Shown: piece by piece, positions 49,105-60,419 of the stretch
Layout: each line of letters opens with the position of its first letter
Position numbering within the stretch: position 1 is the stretch's first letter
DNA from: Macrobrachium rosenbergii
Lineage: Eukaryota; Arthropoda; Malacostraca; Decapoda; Palaemonidae
DNA: 64,000 nt
NCBI RefSeq assembly: GCF_040412425.1
Contig: NC_089744.1
Coordinates: forward strand, 26,595,001-26,659,000
Direction of reading: 5' to 3'
The notes under the pieces: model-generated
What the model was told of the DNA's origin: nothing
The model's database searches: none
What the model saw: only the letters and a program-made list of their open reading frames with translations
Made by a program: the position numbers and the translations under genes

Positions 49105-49373
49105 ATGTGGTTTAAATCATCAGAGCCCTGGGAATATTAATCAAACAACCATTAAGGAATGTTCAGATGAGAAACAATACCCCATATCGATTTTTGTAAG
49201 AAAACGCACGTATTATTATTATACTCTCCTTTGTTTTACATCGGCAAGCCAGTACATTAAGAGTATTGTATGTCACATCTGTATGTCATAGCCATAAAAG
49301 AAAATGAACTTTGTCTATTTCTGTTTTTTGTTAGATGATGATAGACAGCTGCAGTTTTCACTGATATTACTGT

Positions 49374-49725
49374 TAGGAATAACTGAGTACTCTATGTACT
49401 TATCCAAACTAGATTATAATTAGGAATGACCAAGTGTTATGTGCTTATCCAAATCGTATTACGTCAGGAATGACTGTGTACTTTCTGCTTATCCAAATCA
49501 GATTACTCGTAAGAATGACTGAATGCTTTGTGCTTAATCAGATCATATTACTGCTGGGAATGTATGTGTAAGTGCTGTGTGAGATTCTCTCAGGAATGAC
49601 TGAGTGGTGTGTGCTTATCCAAATCAGATTACTGTCAGGAATGCCTGAGTGGAATGTGCTTATCTTAACTAAATTACAGCCAGGAATGGCTGATTGATAT
49701 GCATTTATCCAAATTAGAATTTTGC
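49374..49725. repeat. About 45-bp minisatellite in the orcokinin intron
   Basis: Seven to eight degenerate head-to-tail copies built around GGAATGACTGAGTG, then TGTGCTTATCCAAATCAGAT and TACTG. The unit is about 45 bp; one unit near 49560-49595 is shortened. It lies in the intron between the 34-nt exon and the repeat-coding exon. No ORF is conserved through it, so it is not an expansion of the 45-bp coding unit. Confidence 0.85.
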
Positions 49726-50148
49726 TTAATTCGGATGATCTATTGTTATTTTTTGGCACACACACAGGTGATATGTTGGCAGAAATTATTTGAAAGTGAG
49801 TGAGCTGTAGCCTTAAGGGTTAAGTCTTCCAGAAGTGTCGGCATTCCTGAAAGTTTCCGAAGTACATACATCCTCCAAATTTTGGCTTTTAATAATTTTA
49901 GGGACTAAACACTGCTCGGAAAATACGCTAACCAGTATCGTTGTCATTTTATTTGTGGAATAAAAAAAAAACACCTTCCTAAACACCTTTTTTTCGTTCT
50001 GTTTGTCTTTATATGGAAACTTGACCAAAAGGAATTCTAAATTGATTACAGACCTTATTATGAAACGTTTCTCTAATCTCTTACAGAAGGCACCTGTATT
50101 AGACATCACGCAAACTGAAATTCCAATGAAGAGAAATGAGCAAAAGAA

Positions 50149-50149
<1 letters not shown>

Positions 50150-50205
<56 letters not shown>
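50150..50205. repeat. (GA)n in the orcokinin intron
   Basis: About 27 GA units, 400 bp from the 34-nt exon. Confidence 0.99.
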
Positions 50206-50206
<1 letters not shown>

Positions 50207-50603
50207 CCTTCTCAATATCTTTAGTTTCTGGTTGATCGCTTTACCTCTACTTGAGGCTGTGCGTGTGGATTTTGGATCCCAAGGATGAAAGAGCCAGGAA
50301 GAGACCTGAGATGACCTAGATATAAACTTGGTCAAGCCATGGTATGTCTCCACAGACAATATCAGAAGTATCTATATATTACTCGGATTCAAACGATGGA
50401 AATATTCTATTTCAGTTTCACTATCATTTCTGAACTTTTCTATCAAAAGTATATATTTATTACCGGGATTCAAGCTGAGGAAATAGTCTTAGCATTTTCG
50501 GATCAGTAAAAAATATCTGTAAACGTTGTTTAGGGACAGAGTCCTTTCATAGAGAGGTCATGGAAACGCCAGAGAAAAAAGAAAGAATATATTCAATACT
50601 TAC

Positions 50604-50637
50604 GTGAATGAGTCGAATCGCTTTACAGGTGCGTTAT
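50604..50637 (-). CDS. Orcokinin: Orcokinin precursor, 34-nt internal exon (propeptide end and FDSFT)
   Basis: A very short exon encoding (D)NAPVKRFDSFT. It is bounded by a polypyrimidine tract with cag (acceptor at 50638-50640) and the donor gtaagtat (from 50603 downward). Its first two bases AT complete a codon started upstream (G+AT, Asp) and its last two bases AC are completed by the A of the next exon. Spliced, it gives APVKR followed by [13 protein letters not shown], an orcomyotropin-related undecapeptide in the position this peptide occupies in known decapod orcokinin precursors. Both junction phases and the peptide agree, so the exon is well supported despite its size. An open reading frame running 5' of the acceptor is intron read-through. 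The downstream intron is 1,842 bp (48762-50603). Confidence 0.93.
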
Positions 50638-50886
50638 CTGAAAAAAAAAACGAGCATCTTAGCAAAAATAATGAAACAATTTGTATATATTTCAGAAATG
50701 TTTCATACAAGCAGAAGATTATCTGAATTATTTTATTTAATTGTACGTGTTGACTGCATGCAAATTCATTGAATGCTCTGAGCATGCTCCTGAATGTTTT
50801 ACTAGTCTATTCCTTTGCAACGAACATTGTGGGAATAATTTTCTATTCTATAGCTGTTGTTTTCTAGACGAAGACTATGAAATCAT

Positions 50887-50890
<4 letters not shown>

Positions 50891-50971
<81 letters not shown>

Positions 50972-50999
50972 ATACTGTATATATATAGATACATATATA

Positions 51000-51042
<43 letters not shown>
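50891..51042. repeat. (CA)n and (TA)n in the orcokinin intron
   Basis: CA at 50891-50967, TA at 51005-51042. Confidence 0.99.
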
Positions 51043-51046
<4 letters not shown>

Positions 51047-51393
51047 CGTATATATAAAATATTTGTCTGTTGCGGCATAATAACTATCGCTACGCCTGTT
51101 CCAGTCAAATATACTACATATGATCAGCAATAAGAATAGACTCATCAAAACCGTGATAGATATAGAAATAAGTTTGATATATATAGAAATAATTTCCAGT
51201 TGTAAACATGCGAAAGAGCCAATCAGGGTATGGCTTCAGATACCAGTTTTGTCCCTTTGTAATTTCCGGGGCCGAGTTCGATAACTGATTCGAGGATGGT
51301 TCACTAACAGGGGATATTGCTCACGAAGAACCGCTTCCGCAACAAGGACCAAAGTGAAAGAGAATCTCTTTGTTGGTTGGAGTCAAAAGAACC

Positions 51394-51461
<68 letters not shown>
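51394..51461. repeat. (GA)n in the orcokinin intron
   Basis: About 34 GA units. Confidence 0.99.
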
Positions 51462-51465
<4 letters not shown>

Positions 51466-51954
51466 TATACTGTATAGTATTGTCAAGTTAAAAAAAAAAT
51501 AGCGAGGAAATGCCTCATGATAAACTGACATGAATTTTCTGGACAGGTGAACACTTCAGAGAGAGCTAAGCCGTGCGGTGCAGTAGAATAATATACAAAA
51601 TGATCGTACGTAGACCAACGGATATGAATTTCAAATGGCTGCAATTTATTTTCTGTTATTTTTGTAGGATTACAGCGTGAACCATTATTTGGACTCACTG
51701 TAATGCATATTCATTTCATTTCATCACATGACGAAATTATTCCAAGAAAATAATTGTCAGTGAACATTCTGTCCATCTGAGCAATTCGAGCTCGTCGGTA
51801 AATGTCTTACCAGCAAGACATATCAAATTTATAATAGAAAATAAATAAACCAAAAATAGAAAGCATTCTCAATGACCTTTCCCTTGAAAATGAGCAAACA
51901 GAACTGATCGTCATGGGAATCGATTGATGACGTAGCTACCAAATCTTATGGAGC

Positions 51955-51958
<4 letters not shown>

Positions 51959-52036
<78 letters not shown>
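51959..52036. repeat. (CT)n in the orcokinin intron
   Basis: About 39 CT units. Confidence 0.99.
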
Positions 52037-52038
<2 letters not shown>

Positions 52039-53316
52039 GTGAATTCGCTCACTGGGCTTATGTGAAGAATTATGGACGCTCTTAAATCCAACAGGTGGAA
52101 ATTACTTTTGCATTTCATCCGAAATTTAGAGCCGATAACTCGAATTGAAATTTTTCTCATTTCTTTACAGCTCACAAAATCAGCATATTAAGGTTTGATA
52201 TTTACGGTCATATTTACTGGATCGTTTTATGGCTAGTGAAAGAAAAGTCTGAAAGAACGAACTGAAAAGTGTAAACCTGTAATGGAGATAAAGGATGCCT
52301 TGGCATGAATGTAATTCAGTGACAAATTAGACATGAAGGACATATTTAGACACGAAGGACATATTTATAACCGAAGCCCAATGAAAAATTAACGACATAA
52401 AGTGAAGAGAAATGTAAAGTGAAGTGGAACGAGGATATGTCTAGCCTCATGCAAGTTCACGCAGTTATTTAAAGTGTGAAAGGAATTGGAACTTTAAATA
52501 ATAATAATAAAAAAAAACTTCCCTTAGAAGCCCGTGTCATGCAAACTGGACCTTACTTAACTATGCATACGCAAGAAGGGTCATATCCTAGGTAATAAAC
52601 AAAAGAACGAAAGCAATTATGATAAAGGACGATTAGCCAAAGATACGGCAAGTAATTACCCAGACACACGGACTTCAAGGAACTGAAATATTCATAATTA
52701 TGGTTATTAAGAGTCCTGAAAAAGATAAGAGTCAAGAGGAGAAATGCTGGAAGGGTTGGTGTAAGAAAGATGTAATATAGCGACAATAAAATTTTTGATG
52801 ATGAAATGATAAACGTCAAGTATAAATGATGGTGAAAATTATCCTTGGGTTAAGGTAGCCTTAAGTGATGTGGGTTTAGTATATTATGTGAAACGGTGAA
52901 AATCAGTATACTGTGTTAAAGGCCGGATCTACAAACGATGCAGAAGATAATGACAAGACGTTAATGTGATAAGGAAAAGATGAAAAGAAATAAAATAAAA
53001 GCAGGCTCAAGAAAGTTACTTACAATACTAATGACTAAGTAAATGGCAAAGTAAGCATACTGCCTAGGAATAGGCAGGAATTAAGAAAGGAAGGAAAAAC
53101 GCTATTTCCTTGGATGATAGCGATGAATTGAAACGTGGGCATCACATATTTGGAGCTCGAAGCCTAAAAATGCAATTATTCATTCCATTTAAAGTTATTG
53201 AAAAACTAATTAGTAAGGAAATATATTCACCCGCCTCTTTGCAGCGAATGTAAATGAATTCATTATTTCTCTTCACTATCGGAAATAACAGCATTTGATT
53301 AGAAGCAGGAATAACG

Positions 53317-53470
53317 CGCACACACACGCGCACACACACACACAACTAAGACTTTCGACTTTTATTCAAAAGTCATCTTCAGGGTACACCCACATATATA
53401 TATATATATACATATATATGTATGTATATACAGTATATGTGTATATACAGTATATATACATATACATACA
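53317..53470. repeat. CA and TA short tracts in the orcokinin intron
   Basis: CA near 53319-53344 and interrupted TATA/TATG at 53394-53470. Confidence 0.95.
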
Positions 53471-54435
53471 CAATTACCATGTTCATAACATCGGTGACAA
53501 TAATAAGTCAGTGATAATACGAATAACATTTACAATAATAAAGCAGCAATTAAAGCACTAAAAGAATCACTAAGGACTGCAAGTACACAGCAGAAATAAT
53601 AATTAAAAAAAAGTTAGACATTTTCTGTGCAGAACGATCAAACTCTCTCCAAAGAATGCTGTGAGTTGCAGAGTTTCACTGTAACTCAGAACTCCAGGGG
53701 AAACAGTCCTTTTAAAAGGTTTGTGTTTAGTATAACTTCAGCAAAAAAAAAAAAAAAAAAAAAACTGTAGCAACGCCAAAAAATTTTCATAGCATTTCAT
53801 GTTTTCCCGGGATTTTGTTTATAGTTTGCTTGAAAAGAACAGCGGTGACAAAAGTTTTCCATAAAATACTCAGGAAAAGTTTATCTTGGTAAATATTACG
53901 GTTCATGGTTGAGATGCATAAAAAGATTCTCTGAAGCAAAAAAAAAAAAAAAAAAAGTTCTGGTAACAGTATTTAAAATCTATACGGTTGAATTCACACA
54001 CTGTTTATTATTTTATCATTCCTCTGCCCGGAGCAAATGCGTCTTCAATTGATCGCTTAAATTGGGTACTAATTCTAGCAGAAGAGGCGACCGGCACATG
54101 CGGTATTCTTCTAACGTCACACGTAAACAGTAATAAATAATTAAAAATAAATAATTAAAAATAATGCTGGAGTCAATGACGCATGACCAGCGCCGAATGC
54201 AACTTATAAATTCGTGTAAGGTATCTGCGAAATCCTATGACGGCAATAATCCGAATTAATTGGTTTTCGACTCAGTCGTGAAATTTCGAAATCCCTTTTG
54301 AACGAAGCCTTAAGAATTCTTTTGTTATATGTTGGGATTTTAAAGCCTTGGTTAGGCGGTCATGGCCAGAATTCTACATTGGAGTATGAGTAGGTTCCGC
54401 TTATGTTTGTCGATTGAATACTATATCAGACAAGG

Positions 54436-54754
54436 AGATCCCGTACGGGGGTAATGCCGTCAATGCGCTTCGTTTGGTGCAATGTAGGCATTACTTAAGG
54501 TTCTTTTCAGCGTCCCTTCGGCCACTTGCTGCAGCCTCTTTCATTCCTCTTACTGTACCTCCTTCATAATCTCTTTCTCCTATCTTACTTTCCACCCTCT
54601 CCTAACAGTTGTTTCATAGTGCAGTTGCAAGGTTTTCCTCCTGTTACACCTTTCAAACCTTTCTACTTTCAATTTCCCTTCCAGCTCCGACCGACCTCGT
54701 AGGTCCTAGCGCTTGGCCTTGGGCCAAAATTCTATATTCCATTCCATTCCATTC
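54436..54754 (+). mobile_element. SINE-A copy inside the orcokinin intron
   Basis: Full length, ending in (CATTCC)n, flanked by CAGACAAGG at 54427-54435 and 54755-54763. It is inserted antisense to the orcokinin gene. Confidence 0.88.
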
Positions 54755-54863
54755 CAGACAAGGGGGAAACCGAATGACTTTGATTTTGTATCTAGTAGGT
54801 TCTTACTTCTGGTTTCAGTGTTTCTATTTTTCTTACGATTTTTTAATCATATACTATTCATAC

Positions 54864-54912
54864 CTGTGTATCCTGGATCTTGCTGGGTTGCTGCCGCCCT
54901 GTTTGCTGTGGT
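54864..54912 (-). CDS. Orcokinin: Orcokinin precursor, 49-nt exon (spacer after the signal peptide)
   Basis: Predicted from splice signals plus reading frame. The acceptor is ttcttttcttccacag (upstream of 54912) and the donor is CAG followed by gtatga (54863 downward). The 16 full codons read TTANRAAATQQDPGYT, and the last base G joins the AT of the 34-nt exon to give Asp, so the spliced product continues DNAPVKRFDSFT in frame. An acidic, Ala/Thr/Gln-rich spacer ending in APVKR just before the orcomyotropin-type peptide is the usual layout of decapod orcokinin precursors. The exon starts in phase 0, so the signal-peptide exon must end on a complete codon; no convincing one was found upstream to 64000. 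The intron to the 34-nt exon is 4,226 bp and contains a SINE-A copy. Confidence 0.78.
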
Positions 54913-57900
54913 CTGTGGAAGAAAAGAAACCAGTGTTACTTTGGTTCATCAAGAAAACTACACAGACAGAACATGACATGTAAACTGTACATACAAAAGA
55001 CTCCTTTAAGGTTTATTCCATGACGCCCCAGGGTAGGCGAGTGGGCCTGCCTCTCCTATGGGAGAGAATCCTATTCTTTTGTTATGAGATCTAATAGGAC
55101 CCTAGGGACCGAATTCAGTAGGTAGAATTGTTACTAGTATGTAGGAAATATTAATAGTTTCTTCCAATTAATTTTGCAATGGAGAAAAAATTACGTGATG
55201 CAATGCCAATTTTAAGGTGTTACATGCTATATCTATTCGTCCAACGTTCTGAGATTTCTGAGATGTATATTTAAAACTTTCATGTAAGTCAATCGAATAT
55301 AGAAACGCAATTAATGACAGGTTGCGTGCCAAAAGGAAACTATGTAGCCTAGTTACGTCTGGGACAATCTCGACAGTGGGTATAAATCACGGCGCTTACG
55401 AGTATGTAAAGTTGGGTTTTGTCGGTTACGCCCAAAGTCTTGGTATAATTCACAGTTTTTTTTAAATCTTTTTTGCGTGTTGTTTTTACAAAGGTAATAC
55501 TTTTGGACTTCAGTTTGTTTTAGTAGTTGACTGTTGGGGTGATTGTTGGTCAAGAAAATAAGACAGTGTGACATGTCGATTATCCAACTCTCGTAGTTAT
55601 TTAATTCTCTAGATTAAACCTTTAGAAGTAGAAAAGGAACAAAATATGTAAAGTTATTAGATATGCATAAAACATGTATAACAAAGAGAAGCAGTTTCAT
55701 CAACTAAGCCTTATGTCAGACTGCATAATATCTTGTGACAACAATAAGGGGAAATTAGACGCTAGTTACTCATGATGATGTGGATGGATTTCTTTTATTA
55801 TTTTTCGTTCGACATCTTTGAAAAAACAAAAACACTTCTCCCTTTATATTGTAGTCTGTATTCTCGGGAAAGATATGGCCTCTCAAAAGAAACAAAACAT
55901 TTTATTTTCGAAATGGTGGTAAGTATTGAGGTGAAGTTGAATGTAGAATGAATTTTAGGTGAAGTGTAATGTGAAACTGGTACAGATTGCGAAGGAAAGG
56001 CAGCCGTTATTTTTTTATTTTATTTATTTTTTTTGATTTTAGAGACACTGAATATCCAGAAAATTCAGTCTTTTATGACAGTTTAATTAGTATTGGTACT
56101 GATAATGCAAAGACCACTTACGTAACAACACTTACGCCTCTATCCATGATAGTGATGAGATTTTCTAAGATGTTATGAACTGTTCAATTCAAGCACAGAA
56201 GTAACAAAGAAAAGCAGTGTAGACAGAAGGAACGAAAGCAAGAGTAGGAAGAAGCCTTCCTCGAAAGACCTAAATATTCTTACAGCAGAAGCGGAAGCAG
56301 AAGCAGAAGCTTGCTGCTGTTGCTTGCTTTCCTTACGAAGGAAAACTAATAAGTCGGTTGCATATCCTGTTGCAAGGTTGGGGAATTTCTTCATCGGGCG
56401 AATGTCAACAGAATTTTCTGGTCCTCCATTTTGGGTCTTTGCATTTTGACACCCGCCGGGTCAATGTTTGCTTGCGGGATCGTTTGCCAAGGGAAACACG
56501 ACTGTGTTGATCGTGTACGCGATATTCTGAAGGCGTCTCCCAGTCAGCTTTAACCATTCACTGCCTAGACGCTCGTGAACGGCCTTTTGGTTTTATTCTG
56601 TTCCGCCGAGTTTCAGGGTTCCTTTACAGCAGCAGTGCAGTCGAGGCCTTACCAGTTCCAGAGGGCGCCTTCTTTTTGTGGCACCGTTCAGTCTTGGAGC
56701 AGTTGTTGCAGTTCCGTTATGGCAGTGAAATGAGAATCTGAGCGATTATAGGGAGCCCTTTTTTTTTGTAGTACCGTTTTGTTTATTTTTTCCTTGCATT
56801 GAAGATCTTCAGTGTACAGTATTGGCATTGTTTTTATTATTATAACTATTTAGTTGATAACAAAAATTCCTATCAATTTCTGCAATTCACTTTCATGCTC
56901 TTTAACAATTCATAATTGTTGTTGAATTATGTTGTCAGTGAATTGCTTAAAAGTTTAGTAATTGTATTTTTAAAAGTTTCGTTCAAAATCATTTTGCTTT
57001 TCCATTGTATTTTCAAATTTGTTTCGGAAGCGTTATTTTTCTCACGTTTTCTAGTAATTGTTCATTTAGTTTTACTAGAAGAAAAAGTCTGTTTTCAAAA
57101 CTTTTTTTTTTTTTTATCTAGCATATGACCCAAATTTCTTTTGGAAACGAAAACTTCTGAGGGAACCGTACAAACGCCCTAAACTTTAACCCATTTCCTG
57201 CCACATTCAGAAACCTCACCTCGGAAGGTGGAAGCCAAGCGCCCACAAACAAAAGAAGATCGAACCATCTCTCTTCTCAGGTGCGTCAGACGCGAAGATC
57301 GAAGGCACCGGAATTTTCTTCCTCGTCGTAACGTCTAGTTCCTTTGGATATCATAAATGCAGCTGCGCCAAGAGGAAAATGTCTTGATGAACCAGGAAGG
57401 GCAATTGTTACCCACCGTTAACATCATAGAATGGGAAGAATGGAATAAACGAGGAAGAAGAAGAAGACGGAGAAGAAGAGTAAGTTGCCAACGATGATAT
57501 TTGCTGGATAGCAGCATCTAAGAGATGTGACGGCGGCATCGAAGTCAAAATAGAGGAAGAAGGAAGAGGCTCGTCTAATTAATGTCACGCGAAGTCACGA
57601 GCCAAAGGCAGTGCCTGTGGGAAGTGCGATGTCACCATCGTTTGTACCCATGTTAGACGTTATGAATTGTTTCACCGAATCCAAGAATAGTAACGTGTGT
57701 TGGTTAGAGGGTGTATTGATTGTTTGATCGAAAACAGCCTCCTGTCTCGTCGATAATAGCACGGGAGACAACACCTGGAATTTAATTAAAGAAGAAGATT
57801 TTCTCCAATTACTTGTTCTCTACGCAGGTCATTAAATTTTTTGGTAATGATGTCATTGCAAATATATGATTGATACAAATATTTTTCAAGTTTATTTAGG

Positions 57901-58257
57901 AACAACTGATGTAGTGAATCTTGGAGTATTTAGAAAATTTACCAAAGAAAGCTTAACTGGTAAACAATGACGACATATCCGTGGAAGGAGAGCCACCGTG
58001 AAAAAAATACAGTCTTTACTAAAAATCAAAGTCGTAGTTGCTGTGGAATAAAAAATAATTTAATTAGAAAAGTATAACCTGAAAGTAAATGATAATAAAA
58101 GCATTGCCGGTCATCAGTAATTGGGAAAAAAATGAAGACGATCACAATAGGTATCGTGATGTGAGCAGGAAGGAATAAAGATCAACTGTCGCATCGAATT
58201 CCTTCATGTTTCCTCCCCCTTTTTTTCTTTTAGGTTGCTCATCCATTTCACGTGCTC

Positions 58258-58517
58258 TTTTTACTTAAGGTTTTGTGCAGCGTCCTTTCGGTCTCTAGCT
58301 GCAACTCCGCTCATTGCTTTAACTGTACCTCCGTTCATATTCTCTTTCTTCCATCTTACATTTCATTTCATCCTCTCCTAACAAGTTTTTCATGGTGCAG
58401 TGTGAGGGTTTCCTCCTGTTACACCTTTCAGACTTTTTTTATTCGCAGTTTCCCTTTCAGCGCTGAATGACCTCATAGGTCTCAGCGCTTGGCGTTTGGC
58501 CTAGATTTTATATTCCA
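58258..58517 (+). mobile_element. 5'-truncated SINE-A copy
   Basis: Begins at TTACTTAAGG and lacks the GTAGGGGG head; the rest runs to CCTAGATTTTATATTCC. 5' truncation is expected for reverse-transcribed inserts. Confidence 0.8.
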
Positions 58518-58916
58518 ATTCGCCTGCTGTTTTTCCTCCAGCTTTCCTCCTCCTCCTCCTCCAGAATCCACCTTCCTTCCTCCTATGCAGAAGGTGAGAG
58601 CAACTCCGTATGAGTTCGCATTCCAATTAACCTGTACCTAGCTGTCGCCTGCGTTGTTATCTCTTCCTATCAGAGGGAATGGGTTCACACGGCTGAGACA
58701 AATTGGAATGTCGTCTCAGCGTCCTCCTCCGTCTGCAAATCCCGTGTTAAATTCCCCTCTTAAGACCCTAAGAAGCTGGGGAAGATTCTCAAAGCATGGC
58801 AGAGTTGAAAAGTTATTTAGACGGGTAATGGTGGGGTGGCAGGGGCGGGGCCTCCCGAACCCTAATTCAGAGATGGGTGGGTTTTTGATACGGATACGAA
58901 GGGAGTTCATTGGTTA

Positions 58917-58917
<1 letters not shown>

Positions 58918-58982
<65 letters not shown>

Positions 58983-59044
58983 AAAGTAGCAACTTTCTAA
59001 TATTTGTTATAGTTCTAAAGTAAAGTTACCTGTTATGTGTGTTT

Positions 59045-59121
<77 letters not shown>

Positions 59122-59129
59122 GAGAGAGA
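58918..59129. repeat. (CT)n, then (GT)n and (GA)n
   Basis: CT at 58918-58979; GT at 59046-59063 running directly into GA at 59064-59129. Confidence 0.99.
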
Positions 59130-59486
59130 AATATCATTAAAGCCAAAAACTTTTAAAAATTCAATTCTGAAAATAGAATTTAAGGATCGTAATCATACTG
59201 TATTTTCATTTTTGAAATTATTTTTCTTTTCTCTTACTTTCTTCTCTCTTCTGCTTGTCTGTCTGTCCGGGAAGATTTGCGTTTGTTTCATACCACTACC
59301 CCCTAAACACCTTTATTGTTCTTTATTGTGATGTTTATTGTCATAACTTTATTATTTCAAGGTGTTTCTTTTACCTTATCTTCCATATGTTTGTGTAGTG
59401 TTTACCCTTTCATTCGGAATATAATTCTAAACGTGAAAGTAAAGATGCATGTATTTCTATATGTCTCTCTATCTATCTGTCTATCA

Positions 59487-59546
<60 letters not shown>
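59487..59546. repeat. (TA)n microsatellite
   Basis: About 30 TA units after short CTAT/CTGT repeats. Confidence 0.98.
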
Positions 59547-59550
<4 letters not shown>

Positions 59551-60342
59551 TTATATATGTGTATATATATAAACATATATAAAACAGTATATATATAAAA
59601 ATGCGAGTTGCACGGAAGAATGGAGAACTCGACGTTATTCGTTATCCCCTTTTTGTCATTGCTAATTCAACTTGGCATCCGTGCCAGTCAGCTGTTCGCA
59701 TGTCAGGACTACTATACAAATTCACACTAGAGTTGTTTCCCTTTTCATGGAAAACATTTCGCCGTTATTATCTAAATTAGAGTGTTACTCTTTCAGTATT
59801 ATGCTGATTTTTCTGTTATTTATTTTAACATCAGAAAATATTTGCATTTTGATAATGCATATTTGTCATTAGTACATAACTCTACTTTTCAAGAAAAAAG
59901 TTTCAAGCGTATGGAATATTTGTCCTTATCTTCAGCTTTTCAAAATCAGAGGAGCAACTAGTTATGGAATTCTTATTGTAAATGATGAAACCAAATTATA
60001 CAGAATTTAAGTGCTATTCTTTGACATCATTTAGTATTGTGTACCGACAGAATGGATAAAAAATGAAGTTTTCGATAAAGGTATTTGTGGAATGAAAGGG
60101 TAATTCAATATAAAGAGAACTACATAGAGAGAGAGGTATTGTAAAAGACCATAAGTGTGCGTTTAAAAAGGCCGCATCGTAGCGCCTGTCCGTGTTGGAC
60201 ATTTATGGAAAAATAATGAATGCCTGTGATGGAAATGTGGCAGTGAAGATGCCAGTGCATTCAAGTATTCCTATGGCATCCTGGCACGTTTCTTAAACAG
60301 GTAAGTTATAGTGGACACTGTACTGAGAATCTCTGTCGTTTC

Positions 60343-60345
<3 letters not shown>

Positions 60346-60414
<69 letters not shown>
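60346..60414. repeat. (GA)n microsatellite
   Basis: About 34 GA units. Confidence 0.99.

Positions 60415-60419
<5 letters not shown>

Noticed and set aside
49374..49725. CRISPR-like regular repeats
   Set aside because: Eukaryotic intron; copies are degenerate and directly abutting with no unique spacers.
55655..55705. Minus-strand MKLLLFVIHVLCIS as the orcokinin signal exon
   Set aside because: The only phase-0 donor is a weak GTTTAA and the sequence does not resemble known orcokinin signal peptides.
57200..57300. Minus-strand MVRSSFVCGRLASTFR with a GTGAGG donor
   Set aside because: Ends in phase 1, but the 49-nt exon requires phase 0.
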